Assembly: GCA_936450465.1 (NCBI GenBank)
Contig: OW388296.1
Location: 44,496,448 to 44,560,447 of the forward strand
DNA: 64,000 nucleotides
From: Gibbula magus
Taxonomy: Eukaryota; Mollusca; Gastropoda; Trochida; Trochidae
Direction: 5' to 3'
The first letter of the stretch is position 1, and every line of letters begins with the position of its first letter. Of this stretch, positions 11,730-22,760 are shown in pieces. The notes beneath the pieces are model-generated. The model searched no databases. It was given only the letters and a program-made list of their open reading frames with translations, and had not been told where the DNA came from. The position numbers and the translations under genes are program-made.

Positions 11730-12083
11730 GCAAAGTAGGTCTAGTCAACAGATAGGTATTTCAATAATAGTACGTTTTTGATTAAACGTAATTATTTATA
11801 CTTACCTGTTGACTAGACCTACGCTGTAGGCCCTCCCATCCTCCCCACTTGGTCTGTCTTGCCTTTTGGGACTTTCGAAGAGTGACATGAACAGGTAGTG
11901 ACGTCATGAAACCACCTAGACTTACCGCCCCTTGGATAAGGGGTTTTACGCACCCCTTCTCCACTATTCAAGTTCGTCTGTGTTAAGGTTGAAATAGCAT
12001 TACCTATAGGAGGTAGGGCAAAGTAGGTCTAGTCAACAGCTTAGTATAAATAATTACATTTAATCAAAAACTTACTATTATAC
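11730..12083. repeat. Fold-back structure at the DIRS 3' boundary
   Basis: The DIRS end GTAGGTCTAGTCAACAG occurs at about 11733 and again at about 12022, and its complement occurs at about 11808. Between them, 11805-12040 carries the leader-type sequence in reverse orientation, including GTGACGTCA and the CCGCCCCTTGGATAAGGGG block. In addition, about 40 bases at 11764-11803 are the near-perfect reverse complement of 12043-12083. That puts an inverted copy of the flanking sequence inside the structure. It looks like a partial second element or a fold-back end. Confidence 0.65.
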
Positions 12084-15000
12084 AATACGGAGACATCAAA
12101 ATCCATGTCCCATAACTCTCAAATTTCCATATTGTGTCTTCATGTTTATAAATTATGATAATTAAATATTCCGTCGATTCTTAAATAATACAGTTAATCA
12201 AGGTGTACTTTATTTTGAACATTCATTTATGTACCTTACAGTGCAGAATATTTTTAAATGTACAACAAACTAAAATTCCTTATGTTCGATTTGTGACGGC
12301 AAGATATATTTTTTGATGTTTAATCAATGTTTTTTATGGTTAAATTGTTAATGTTTTACATAAATCAAACGAATAGCAAATGTGGTTGATCTCTGAGAAC
12401 GATTATCCTATGCGTCTATCCATGACCTCATGAGATACGGCACAATACTATTTAACATAAACATAAATATATAGAGGATATCTGTCTTACTTGTCTATCT
12501 GATTTTCTTGACTTATGCCATGATTATATCTCATCGAGTAAAGTAAAAGTTTATAATTTCGCATGCAGGGAATATAGTACTCTTTCACCTCACGAGATAA
12601 GGCGAACATGTTTTTTGTCAAGAATTGACAGATATTCTATTTATTATATCAATATTTCTGTGTTTTATGTATCATACATCATAACCTTAAGGAGAGATGA
12701 GACGATGAAATCAAATATTTTAGAATTCGTTTATTTTTTCAAAATAGTAAGTGTATTATGTCTTTTGTCTAAAAATGGGAGACAATTTGGGCCTCTCCGA
12801 ACAATTTAAAAAGTTATCGGCGTTAATAATAATACACAGTCGGCAAATTACATAATTTTTGGCTAACATGGTGTATTTAAATTAAGCGCTCGCTTTTAAA
12901 GAATAAATAAGATTATCAAATATAGTTGCCCATATGCATCGATACGATAATCGAATGAGTGATTACAATTCACAATTTGTTACAGTATATGATAATTGAA
13001 GCTTTCTAATATCACAACTAATAAAATACTGCGTTAGATCTAGTTTATAAGAATATTTGAATGTGTCGAAATGTTGGCCACCCCTAATAGTCTGGTAGCC
13101 GGTAGGAAATATACAAACAATTAAGTGACAAGTAACAATCGGTATATGATAATTAGTTAATCGCCATTTCTGCCCCCAATAATTATATCAACACGTGAAT
13201 TCTCATGACCACTGATGGATAAGGTTCTCGGTTACCAGTGACCAGACAAGACCAGACAAGATCCAAAGAGCGTGTACGTGGCGGTACTTTATCACCTAAG
13301 GATAATTGCCCGAGACACTAAGATATGGGTTAATGAAAACAATTAACAACTCGCTTGATTGATTGAACAAATGATACAATGGTTCACACATACATTATTT
13401 ATAATATTTGCAATAAGATTCACATGTAGGTCAACAAACATTTGGCATGCAGTTGTATTTAGTAAATAAATAGTTATGATATATTTCTATTTTAGGACAC
13501 ACATACCGTGTTCTGTACACTGTACATATTTCATATTTAGGTTACGAGGACAACTTGTGAGATTACCATGAACAACTGTGGCATTGTGTGATGTGAATGT
13601 AACATATGATAAACATATACGTAACAATGGATAAGTATTTTCTATAATGTCAGGAATTCAGGAATTGCAGGAATTAATAGTTACAATTTCAGTTAAAGTC
13701 AGATAATATCATCCATATTAAACTGTTCACCTGTAAGATCTGACAACAAAACCTCAACAAAAGAAATTCATTTTCTGATATTTTTTTACAATTGTTTAGT
13801 TTCACCTACACATTCTTAATAACTTTACCAAGCGCTATTAGTTCATGGTCGAGGATGTCATCTAATCGCAGATAAATTTGCAGTGTAAAGCACACATATC
13901 GGAAACATCTAAGTGCTCATGTGGTCATTCTATCGAAGTCTGACTATATTGGCTTTCTCGTTACACCCAGGTGTGGGTCAGAGGTGTTGAACCATTACCT
14001 GTCTGCCTAAATGAGTTGACCGAATACAAATGTTACATAATACAAAGAGGGACCGTCGTTCAACAGTTGGCTAACTAACCAACTAGTAGGGTATTCTGAG
14101 AGTCAATGAATTGCAATTGTTCTATCAGTTGTGTGTAAATCATCAGTCTTGGTGACTGATGTATTGTGGGAAATAGTGTAGTCAAATGACCTTACACTTA
14201 CTATCTGAAACACGCACATTTAGCCAGACATTAGTGTTCAACTTCAAAAAGTCATTTGATATAAACTTCAACAACGCCAATAAATATTTCAAGAGTCAAC
14301 ACTTCACTAAAGTGAATATTTTATAGGAGTGTATATTGTGGAAACATCTATTCAAAAAATTACTTTTAGACTCAATATCTGTTTTTAGGGGAAGGACACT
14401 TATGTGAACAGGCTATTCATTAATAAATCGTAAGATGTATTGGATTAACAGTGTATCATATCAGCAAAGTCAATAACTATTTCCATATTCAACATAAGTC
14501 AACAATTCAATAGTCAACATTTCACCAAAGTCAATATGTGATCAAAGTTGATATTTCACTAAATTCAAACTATCTTTTTCAAAACCAACATGTCACCAAA
14601 GTCAACATTTTATATAAGTTAAACTGACCAAAAAGTCAATAAATAAAGTAAAAAAAAAAAGTTATTTTAAAAATTGAAAGAAATAATTTTAACCTAAACT
14701 TTCCAAAGACATTTAAATAATGAATTTTGTTTGTAAAAAATATTTTGTTCCGATACTTTTATTGTTGCGAAAAACCAAGGACTCGACCGGATTTCCAAAG
14801 ATTAACCGGAGACCATTCAATGTATATTGAGAATAAAAACTGTTATTAATATCAGAATGCATGTAAGGCAAGCTGTTATATCTTATGTAAGTTTCCCAAA
14901 GTTTACTGCTTACCAAAGTTGTATGATTCAGTAGAAGCTCAAAGGAAAGAGAAATTGTCGTTCACTGTATAGGTAAGTGCGTTAAGGTATCCCATTGGAC

Positions 15001-16246
15001 ACAGCTGCCTTTCAAACTGAGTACTTTCTGCAGTGGTCATCCCTCCTGACCATACAATCCAGTCAATTAGTGAATCTTCCTCACTTATTTACGATGAAAT
15101 AACGCTAGTCTAGCGTTATTTCATCGTAAAAATGGGCTCTAAGTAGTCCGTTCCCGGACAATAACTCAAACATGAGCTACCAGAGCATTGTGTTTAATGA
15201 GTCTAATTATAAAAGTTATTCCTGTTTTAACCACTTATTGTTGTTTGTTTGAAGTTGTCTGAGAACGTACAAGGGATGATTCGTATACATGTGTAGACAA
15301 GTTTGTGGAAGACCTGATAATTGACAGCATGTGAACCCATCAGTTGCATTGGTCTGGCAACAAATGTTGCAACTAATTTTGTTGCAGTCCCAAGTCTCCC
15401 ACATTAAAATCTTCACACAGTTGAAGAAGTGTGTACTGGTTCGCTGGTTTTTAGCATCACTTTTTCCTAATATGTTTCAAATGGGCCAGGCTTTTACACA
15501 TATTTTGTGAAAAGTTTTACAAAGTTCCGAAAATATTTCTTTATATGTTAATAGGTTGAACTAGATGGAAGAGGGAAAACCTGTCCATCCTCATCACTGA
15601 TATTCCGGAGTAAACAGAATGCAGCCATTTGTCGTCTTGGTTAGTATATCTTTATCATATTATTTCAAGATAGATGTTTTGTTGGTGAAAGGGACTCCGG
15701 AAGTCAATCCGTAAAATAAAAACTAGAAAAAGAAAATTTGCAACAAAAAATGCTTTTATTTAGTGATTGTGTATATTTTTTTAAAACGCATGCTTTTCCA
15801 GTTTAGACTAATGAGAGAGAATCTACAATATGATTACACGTTCAGCATAAGCATAACGCGTCCTCGATATGTGTAACATCATTATGGTTTAAATATGACT
15901 TGATGTTTAAACTACTTATAAGTGAGATTCAGATTTTATTGCAATTTAACCTGATTTACATAAGCGGTAAAAGATAAACCAATCCCGATTAATGCCATAT
16001 TATGAAGCAAATGGATGGTATTGCTATCGAAATTATGTTAATAGTATTCTTTGTATCTCAATCTATAGATTACGATGAATTCACTACACTGAAAATGCTG
16101 CCGTTATTAAACTAAACTGAGCAACAATGAATCCCGAAAATTTTTCAAAAGCAATTATTTATGTTAATGAAAGTTGTAATTGAACACACATGTTCAAATG
16201 CAATCTTGAATGTAATGATTTGGTTATCTGAAAGTAGGTGACACTC
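12084..16246. other. Non-coding AT-rich interval
   Basis: No exon, RNA gene or complete transposon recognised. At about 14230-14640 there are loosely repeated words of the type GTCAACATTTCACCAAAGTCAA, suggesting a decayed tandem repeat. A perfect hairpin at 15088-15130 is listed separately. Confidence 0.5.
15088..15130. repeat. Perfect 20-bp palindrome with 3-base loop
   Basis: Arms at 15088-15107 and 15111-15130 are exact reverse complements (TTTACGATGAAATAACGCTA on the left) around the spacer GTC. No other copy is in the window. It may be the fused ends of a collapsed or internally deleted inverted-repeat transposon, or a cruciform-prone site. Confidence 0.85.
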
Positions 16247-16249
16247 TTA

Positions 16250-16405
16250 CGACGTAAGATGTAATAAACGCGGTAAGATGTAATGACTGTGGTAAATTGT
16301 AATAGAAATGCAGTAAGATGTAATACTGCGGTAAGTTGTAATAACAATGCGGTGAGATGTAATACACTGGAGTGCGGTATATTGTAATGGGGGTGCGCTA
16401 AAATG
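16250..16405. repeat. Left terminal inverted array of the 8.9-kb element
   Basis: About eight units built on GCGGTAAGATGTAAT with small variations (GTAAATTGTAAT, GTGAGATGTAAT, GTATATTGTAAT) run from the tip inward. The mirror array is at 24943-25154. Arrays of short repeats at transposon ends are usually transposase binding sites; that role is inferred here. Confidence 0.85.
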
Positions 16406-16493
16406 TTCAGATTTTATCTGCGGTACATTCCTCATACGTGGTTTGGTAGGCAGGACAGACCATTTTTGAATTTTGTTCACAACTTGACATTTC

Positions 16494-16890
16494 ATATATC
16501 AAATGAAAGCCAGTTTCAAGAGAAACACGATGGTGTTATAAGTTTCCATTTATCTTAATTAGTTAACGAGTTATGAGTAATTAAAGAGTTATTTATTAGA
16601 ATTATTTCTGCCGAGAACCTCAATTTTCACAATTACATACAATCTGTTCATGTTATATATCAAATGAAAGCCAGTTTCAAGAGAAACATGATGGTGTAAT
16701 AAGTTTCCGTTTATCTTAATTAGTTAACGAGTTATGAGTTATTAATTAGAATTATTTCTGCCGAGAACCTCAATTTTCACAATTACATACAATCTGTTCA
16801 TGTTATATATCAAATGAAAGCCAGTTTCAAGAGAAACATGATGGTGTAATAAGTTTCCGTTTATCTTAATTAGTTAATGAGTTATGAGTA
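16494..16890. repeat. Three tandem copies of a 150-160-bp unit
   Basis: The word CAAATGAAAGCCAGTTTCAA starts at 16500, 16661 and 16811, and the following sequence (GTTATGAGT, TTCTGCCGAGAACCTC) repeats with small differences. Copies two and three are nearly identical. It lies just inside the left end array of the 8.9-kb element. Confidence 0.85.
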
Positions 16891-17226
16891 ATTAAGGGTT
16901 TTTTTTAATAAGAATTACAAACTCGAGTATAGTGGAATGTTATTTTTCTCTTAATGGTACATTTCACATTTTCATAATGTATAGCAAAGTCATTGCCATC
17001 AATACCAAACACATATTAACATATAAACATGTATTCTTGATGTACAAAGCTCAAAGATACGTAACAAGCAAGTGATTGAGTTTATTTATCTGGATACACA
17101 CATTTGTCACGTTAGATCGTACAGCTCTGTATCGGATAATGCCATGTCCAGAGAACAACTTTCTCTCATCCACACGAGATTGATATTTTCTTATTCGGAA
17201 TTTGACAGGAGCTTTTTAACATAATA

Positions 17227-17232
17227 TTTATT
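17227..17232 (-). terminator. Polyadenylation signal for the 8.9-kb element gene
   Basis: AATAAA on the minus strand, about 40 bases past the stop at 17271. It supports the choice of 17381-17271 as the last exon. Confidence 0.55.
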
Positions 17233-17270
17233 CACCAAATGAACTGTTCCAATCAGAAGCATATTACCAT

Positions 17271-20200
17271 CTAGACAACTATCTGAAGGTCACCAGCCTT
17301 CTGGTCCTCAAGCAGTTGGTAGGTATAGATTGCTGAATCGTCATCATATTTCAGGTTGAACCATGTAGGATAACCAGGTACCTGAAAGATTGTATGAAAA
17401 TTAGTATATACCTTGTATACAGAGTGGATACTGAAACAACCATTGTATTCAGATCCTTATTAACAGAAGACAAGGCAAGTGTTGTGCTGGGGTTAGAGAT
17501 GCAAGCTTAGGTTTTAGGCAACATACACATATGCACACAGGCATGGTTGATACAAATGGACTTATAAACTGTACATGTGAGGAGAAGTTCATACCTGTGA
17601 CAACACTTTTCCTTTATAAGGCATCCTGTGTTGTTCACCCTCCTTCATCTCCTCAAACCAATGAATAACCCTCTTACCAACTAACTGACTCAATGTAGGA
17701 TCACCGCTGGCGTCTTGGTGAAGGAAGCTTGCTGTTATCAATGATTTCAAATTTTTCGCAAGTTCTTCAGTTGTTTGGTTTATCCGCTTACCCTCCACTA
17801 CTTTTGTAAAGTTGAACACGGCTCTGTTTTCCCCTTTTTGCTTGAATACATGTTGTCTGAAGTTCAACTGTATCTTGATAGCCTGTTTTTTCAAAAAATC
17901 GGTTTGAAGCTTTTCAATGTTCCTGTCAACTTCTTCTTTGGTCTGCCATAATCCATAATCCACCAAGTCTGATGTATACTTTTCAAGATTTTCAATTCTC
18001 TTCTTTGTGGCTTCCCTTTCCTTTTCTAACTTGAGTTCGGTCTGACGTCTCCTTGCGTTAGCAATTTCTTGCTGTCGTTCCTTGTATTTGACACGTACAG
18101 ATGCCACACTGTGCCTTGCTGTTGTCAACAATTCCTTCAGTTCCTTGTCAGACTTGCCATGCAGCCACTGGGATGTCTTGTTGAAGGAATATGCTGTATA
18201 GGCCTCGACGGCGATGGTTGATATGGCTGGCTTGGTGCGAGTGAGTTGATCAAAAAATCCGAACACAGTTTCAGCAAACTTGTTATGAGAGGGTGTTGAG
18301 AGAGACTTGCGACGAGCTTGCTCATTAGATTCCATGCCTTCAAATTTTCCACCTGTGATGTGATCTTTGAACTGTCGTTCAGCTACTTTTGCAATTGTAG
18401 ATAACATAACAGTTAGAGTACCTTCAGTCAAGTGATCATGCTCCCAGTCCTCCATCAAGCTGTCAAATATAGCACCTTTGTCGATATATGTTGCCTCACC
18501 GAAAACCATCATTTCCCCACTCATGAAGTCCCGAGTGTTTACTGCAGCATCTTTCAAAAACGTGACAAGCTGTTGATACTTCTGATTCATGTCCAGAATA
18601 TGAACATCTTTCTTTTCTATGAGTGTCCACAGGGGCTCAGTGATGAACTTTGACACCAAACCTAATGCCTTAACACCAGCTAGATACTGTGGTACCTTCA
18701 TGTCATGGAGCACAGCTTGAAGTAACCGGTTGCCATGGAAATCCTTCAGAAAGAATAACATTTCTTTGTGCAAGAAAAAAACTGCTGCTGCATTCGAAAA
18801 CAAAATATTGAAACGATGACCTCTGTATGGTAAAAGAGGGAGGCTTGTGAACTTCTTCTCTTTCAGGAAAGCTCCAATAATGTCCATAAATGGTCCATGG
18901 CAGCCTGCAGATTCATCTCCTCCCCTGGAGAAAGCTTTACTTGCTGTTCTTACTAGACGAGCAGCTCCTGACTCTGATGCTTTGAGAAAACTTCTATCAA
19001 ATATAGGTTTGTCTTGATGGAATACTTCCATTTCAGCTTCAATGGCAGCTTTGTTTGCCCCTTCAGCAATGTGTACCAAGCTATGGAGGCCACAAAAATA
19101 GTTATGAAACTTGGAGATGGTAATTTTTTCCTGCTCTGGCAGTGCCACATAATTGTCAACAACATCAGGGAGTATATCCTTGCGGTACTCTTCTAGTAGC
19201 TCATGAAATTTGGCCTGTGTTGCAGCTTTATCAGACATTGTTGTTGATATGTTGTATAGAATTCTTTTGGAAGTTTCATCGCTACTTTCTCCTGCTATGG
19301 CGTCAACATCCTGAAGGATTCCTTGAAAGGCATGTAAGACATGAACTGCAGACTTGCTTTCAAGATCCCTGACCCCTAACACCCAATTCGATCCATCTGA
19401 ATCTGCAACATGAAATCCCTGGACCTTTTTTCCAAACTTTGATGTCTCATCAGACATCAAACATGTATTCTCTTTCACAGAAAGTACCTCACCAACTTGT
19501 TTTTGAGCACAAACAAGGCGTGCAATATTCATATTTTTTACCGTACTACACGATGGTAATCTGTTTGCCTTCAGATCTGCCAAGGAAAGAACACTTTCAA
19601 TGACTGAAGGTATCTTAGAAGATGCAACATTGTACTGCAGTAAGTCATACACACACAAGTTAAGTTTTGGAGAAAATGAATGCGATTCCTCATCATACAG
19701 CACTACAGAGTTGCTGTTGTTGTCTTGCAGGAGAGTCTCTAGCCATTCATTGGTTGATTTTTCCATTGCAAGCTGGGATTCCAAGACATTGATCCTCTTC
19801 TTCAGAGAGTCAAAATTTTCGATAGGTTCAGTTTTAGGATTATTGTCTGAAGTTTTCAAAAGTTTATTCTTGTAATATTTTTCTCTTTCTCTTGACCTTT
19901 TAATTTCCTTTGATTTTTCCTGTGAAGCCTCTTTCAGTCTTATATTTTCTGCATTTAGATCTTTATTGAAGGTTTTCATTTCACTGACCTGTTCTTTAAA
20001 TCTAGTGAAACGTTTTTGTGAAGATTTCTCACTCTGAATCAATTGAATGTTTTGTCCCTTTAAATCACAAATTTCCACATTCAGTGAAAGTGCTGATTTT
20101 TTGGCCGAGTCAAGTTCATCTGATAACTTATGCGCAGTCTCTGCATGAGCTTCTTGCACAAAATAAGAAGGCCTGTTTTCTACAAGTTCTAATTTTCTTT

Positions 20201-20471
20201 TCTTTTGAGACCTAGAGCACACCTCAGGAAATTTAAATTCTTCATTCATAAAATTCTCAAAGTTTTCTTTAAAATCACATCTGCTTTTATTTTTACATAA
20301 CTTGGTTCGAAACTTTATAATATTTTCCAGGCAATGTTCAAACGACCTATCTGATGGTCTTGTTTCAGAATTTTGGAAGCAAGTATCTTTTAACCAATTT
20401 ATTGTATCCTTTTTTGAATTTTTCTGAAAATAGTCAAACACTGTCCGATTCAGTACACAAGAGGAATTCAT
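17271..20471 (-). CDS. ORF2: coiled-coil protein with candidate DDE/RNase H-like region, putative transposase
   Basis: Exon 20471-17595 (959 codons) splices at GTATGA to 17381-17271 (36 codons, in phase, acceptor CTTTCAG), giving about 995 residues. Residues 1-90 are not recognised. About 100-260 is a long charged coiled coil. About 280-470 holds conserved-looking blocks: LPSCSTVKNM, then CLMSDETSKFGKKVQGFHV (aspartate about 340), then NISTTMSDKAATQAKFHELL (aspartate about 414), then FHNYFCGLHSLVHIAE. Two aspartates in similar SD contexts followed by a C/H-rich block suggest an RNase H-fold transposase. The final acidic residue is not certain. Around 800-900 is another helical, basic segment. 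The C-terminus, including the last exon, has W/Y-rich short strands like a small SH3- or Tudor-type fold. Similar unnamed proteins occur, as I recall, in several invertebrate and fish genomes. The frame is fully open, so this copy may be intact. Confidence 0.7.
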
Positions 20472-20481
20472 TGTTATTTGC

Positions 20482-22674
20482 TTAAAACTTTTCCTCTACA
20501 GCTGTTATTCTTTTTTTCAGATCTTTGATTTCATTATCAAGTTTTCTGAGTTTTTCATTTTCACTTTTAAGTTCAAAATATTCACATCTCAGAATATTTA
20601 AGGAGTCCACAGCTTCTTTCAAACACAAATGTCTTTTCTTGTAGTCATCATTTTCCAGCTTAAGATTTTTATTTTCAAATTCTAAAATCTTCACCTTAAG
20701 TTTCAATGAATACATTTCATCATTTGCACAAATGTCATGGACAAGGGACTCTGACAAATATGTAGTACTGTCAGAGTCAGGGTAAGTAGAAGGAGAAGAG
20801 TGGAAAGAGGAGGAAGTGAGGGGAGAGGGTGAGAGAGAAGCGTCAAGTGCAGGGATAGCAGGTGCAGACATGCAGGGTGCGGATATAGAAGTATCTACAT
20901 CTAATGAAGCCTGCAAAAGAATAACCACCACCATAAGATAGGAAAAAGCAGCAAAGCATTAAGAATGATTTTGAAATATTAGTTGATTAAATATATTTAA
21001 ATAATTATTTAATTTAATTAATATGTTTTTCATATCGATCCAATAAGAAACAAATTCTCATCTAAACCACTTTTTTTTAGAAAAATAGTGCTTTAACAAA
21101 ATGCCATTTAAAAATTCATAGAAAAGTAGAATCTATTTGTAAAGCCTAGAACAAAGACCATTTAGTACATAGAATATGTTGTTACTCAAAATTTGGTTCC
21201 ACTTTTTCCAATTTTACGATTTAATGATACAAAGACAAATCAAAACACACTATGGTTAATATCAACATTTAAAACATTCAAATTGACTCTATGTATGCCT
21301 CTGGTTGGAATTGAACCAACTCCATATTATGGACGACCATTCAAAAGCTTTAAGGGAGTCAAAACAAGAAAAACTATTGGGGTCAGTTTTTGATAAAACA
21401 AACAGAAGCCATAATCCAAAAAAAGTATTGAAACTAATTATTGATAAAAGTGTGAAATTTTCACACATGGGTTAAATAAATAAAATAATAAATGTGTGAA
21501 CTTTTCACACTTGGGTATTAAAAAATAGAATAAAATGATAAATATGTGAATCCTTCACACTTGGTTAAATAAAATAGAATAAACTGAAAAATGTGTGAAT
21601 TTTTCACACTTTGGAAAAATGGAGAAAAAAAAGAAAATGATAAAAGTAAAGCGTGAATTTTTCACACTTGGACAAAATAAAGGAAGAGGCTACATGTGTT
21701 ATTCTTTCACATGAACACCTAAAATGCATAATCTTACCAGTCTTCATAATAGGTTCATACTTACCATCACTCACCGATCAATCGGTAATTATAAATGGGG
21801 GTATAATCATGAAAAGTATTAACTATTTTAAAATGTAATATAACTTAAATCATTATACAATGTCAACCAATAGTCAAAAGTAAAACAATGATTTTAATAT
21901 CAAAGAAGTTACACAATATTTTGAGCAATAATTGTGACTTTAAAACTTCAAAAAATGATATATATCTACTTTCTATGACGTGTCATGGGATACAATAAAA
22001 CAAATTATAGTTATATGCAGAAAATGTTATGTTCTTTAAATTATATGCCAATTGTTAGATTATTACTAGATTGTCTTTGCTGTTGAAAACATTATCACAA
22101 TACTTACAAATTCACCACAGTTTTCATCTGGTTGCCAGTGATGGTCTTGCCATAATGTGCCACAATGACAATGATCAGACTGTAAATAAAAACAACTTCA
22201 ATGATTGTGAGGGAAAAGAAATTAATAAAACATTAACACTTTGTTCAGTTTTCGATCACCCTGATGTGGCCTAGGTACCAGTTACTTCCCTTTGTTCTTA
22301 TTTTATATTCAGGCTGTGCATACTGCATCGAAATAAAAAATAAATTAAAAATACAAGAGGTGTTTTGTTCAGTTTTCGATCACCGGAAGTACTAGGAGTT
22401 ACTTCCCCTGATCCAAAATTTTAATTTTTTTGTGACTATACACACTAAATCGTTTGGCGCATAAATGCGCGGAAATTGAAACGGCGGGAAATGGTTCTGT
22501 CTAAAACTTTAGTTGATAAAACATTTAATGTAACATTGCCATTCTTTGCCAACAGTTGGATTGATTTACTATCCGTTTGCAAACAATGCCCTCCTTCTAA
22601 AACTTCCTACTTTGATAAAAAATTACGAAATTTAAAAAAAAACATATCGTTGCACTCACCAAAAATTCCGCCAT
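20482..22674 (-). CDS. ORF1: short serine/proline-rich coiled-coil protein upstream of ORF2
   Basis: Exon 1 (22674-22660) encodes MAEFL in a good start context and is followed by a GTGAGT donor. The next exon starts at 20910 after TTCTTTTGCAG in the same phase and runs to TAA at 20482, giving about 147 residues. The first 50 are rich in S, P, T and A; the rest is a heptad-like coiled coil (KVKILEFENKNLKLENDDYK). The stop lies only 10 bases before the ATG of ORF2 in the same exon, in another frame, so one mRNA would carry both. ORF1 could be a separate protein translated from a two-ORF message, or the N-terminus of one large protein made by a +1 shift at TTT-TAA, or one split by a single-base error. 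Its coiled coil may pair with that of ORF2. Confidence 0.6.
21440..21680. repeat. Tandem hairpin repeat GTGTGAA...TTCACAC in intron 1
   Basis: Five units of about 45-57 bp each contain a short palindrome, GTGTGAA with TTCACAC two to five bases later, followed by TGG and an AT-rich spacer with AATAAAAT. They begin near 21450, 21495, 21547, 21594 and 21650. The array lies in the intron between ORF1 exons 1 and 2. Confidence 0.85.
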
Positions 22675-22760
22675 GTTTCACTTCATATTTGGCTGCCGTG
22701 AAGTCTCGCTAAAACACGCGAGAGCAGAAAATCTCGCGATGTTTCAAGTTCGTTTTCAAA
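22675..22760 (-). promoter_or_regulatory. CpG-rich TATA-less promoter/5' UTR of the 8.9-kb element gene
   Basis: Directly upstream of the ATG at 22674 the minus strand contains ATCGCGAGAT and CTCGCGTG, close matches to the TCTCGCGAGA palindrome found in many TATA-less animal promoters. The patch is GC-rich compared with its AT-rich surroundings. The start site itself is not determined. Confidence 0.45.

Larger units (their letters stand above)
9262..11757 (+). mobile_element. DIRS-type retrotransposon, right copy, internally deleted
   Basis: The plus-strand copy starts with the terminal repeat at 9262 and the leader to about 9700. It then goes almost directly into the last part of RNase H (GTPLIDLFAT near 9865), so gag and most of the RT are deleted. 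The tyrosine recombinase follows (about 10000-11425), with a polyadenylation signal at 11446-11451. The 3' terminal repeat, containing GTAGGTCTAGTCAACAG, is at about 11733-11757. A SINE interrupts the recombinase. Confidence 0.75.

Noticed and set aside
17589..20471. A cytoskeletal coiled-coil host gene (myosin or kinesin tail-like)
   Set aside because: The coiled coil covers only the first quarter; the rest has compact conserved-looking blocks, and the gene lies exactly between inverted ends with TTA flanks.
22476..22712. A 78-codon plus-strand frame
   Set aside because: It overlaps the minus-strand first exon and promoter of the 8.9-kb element, and its pattern is explained by that gene's opposite strand and AT-rich intron.
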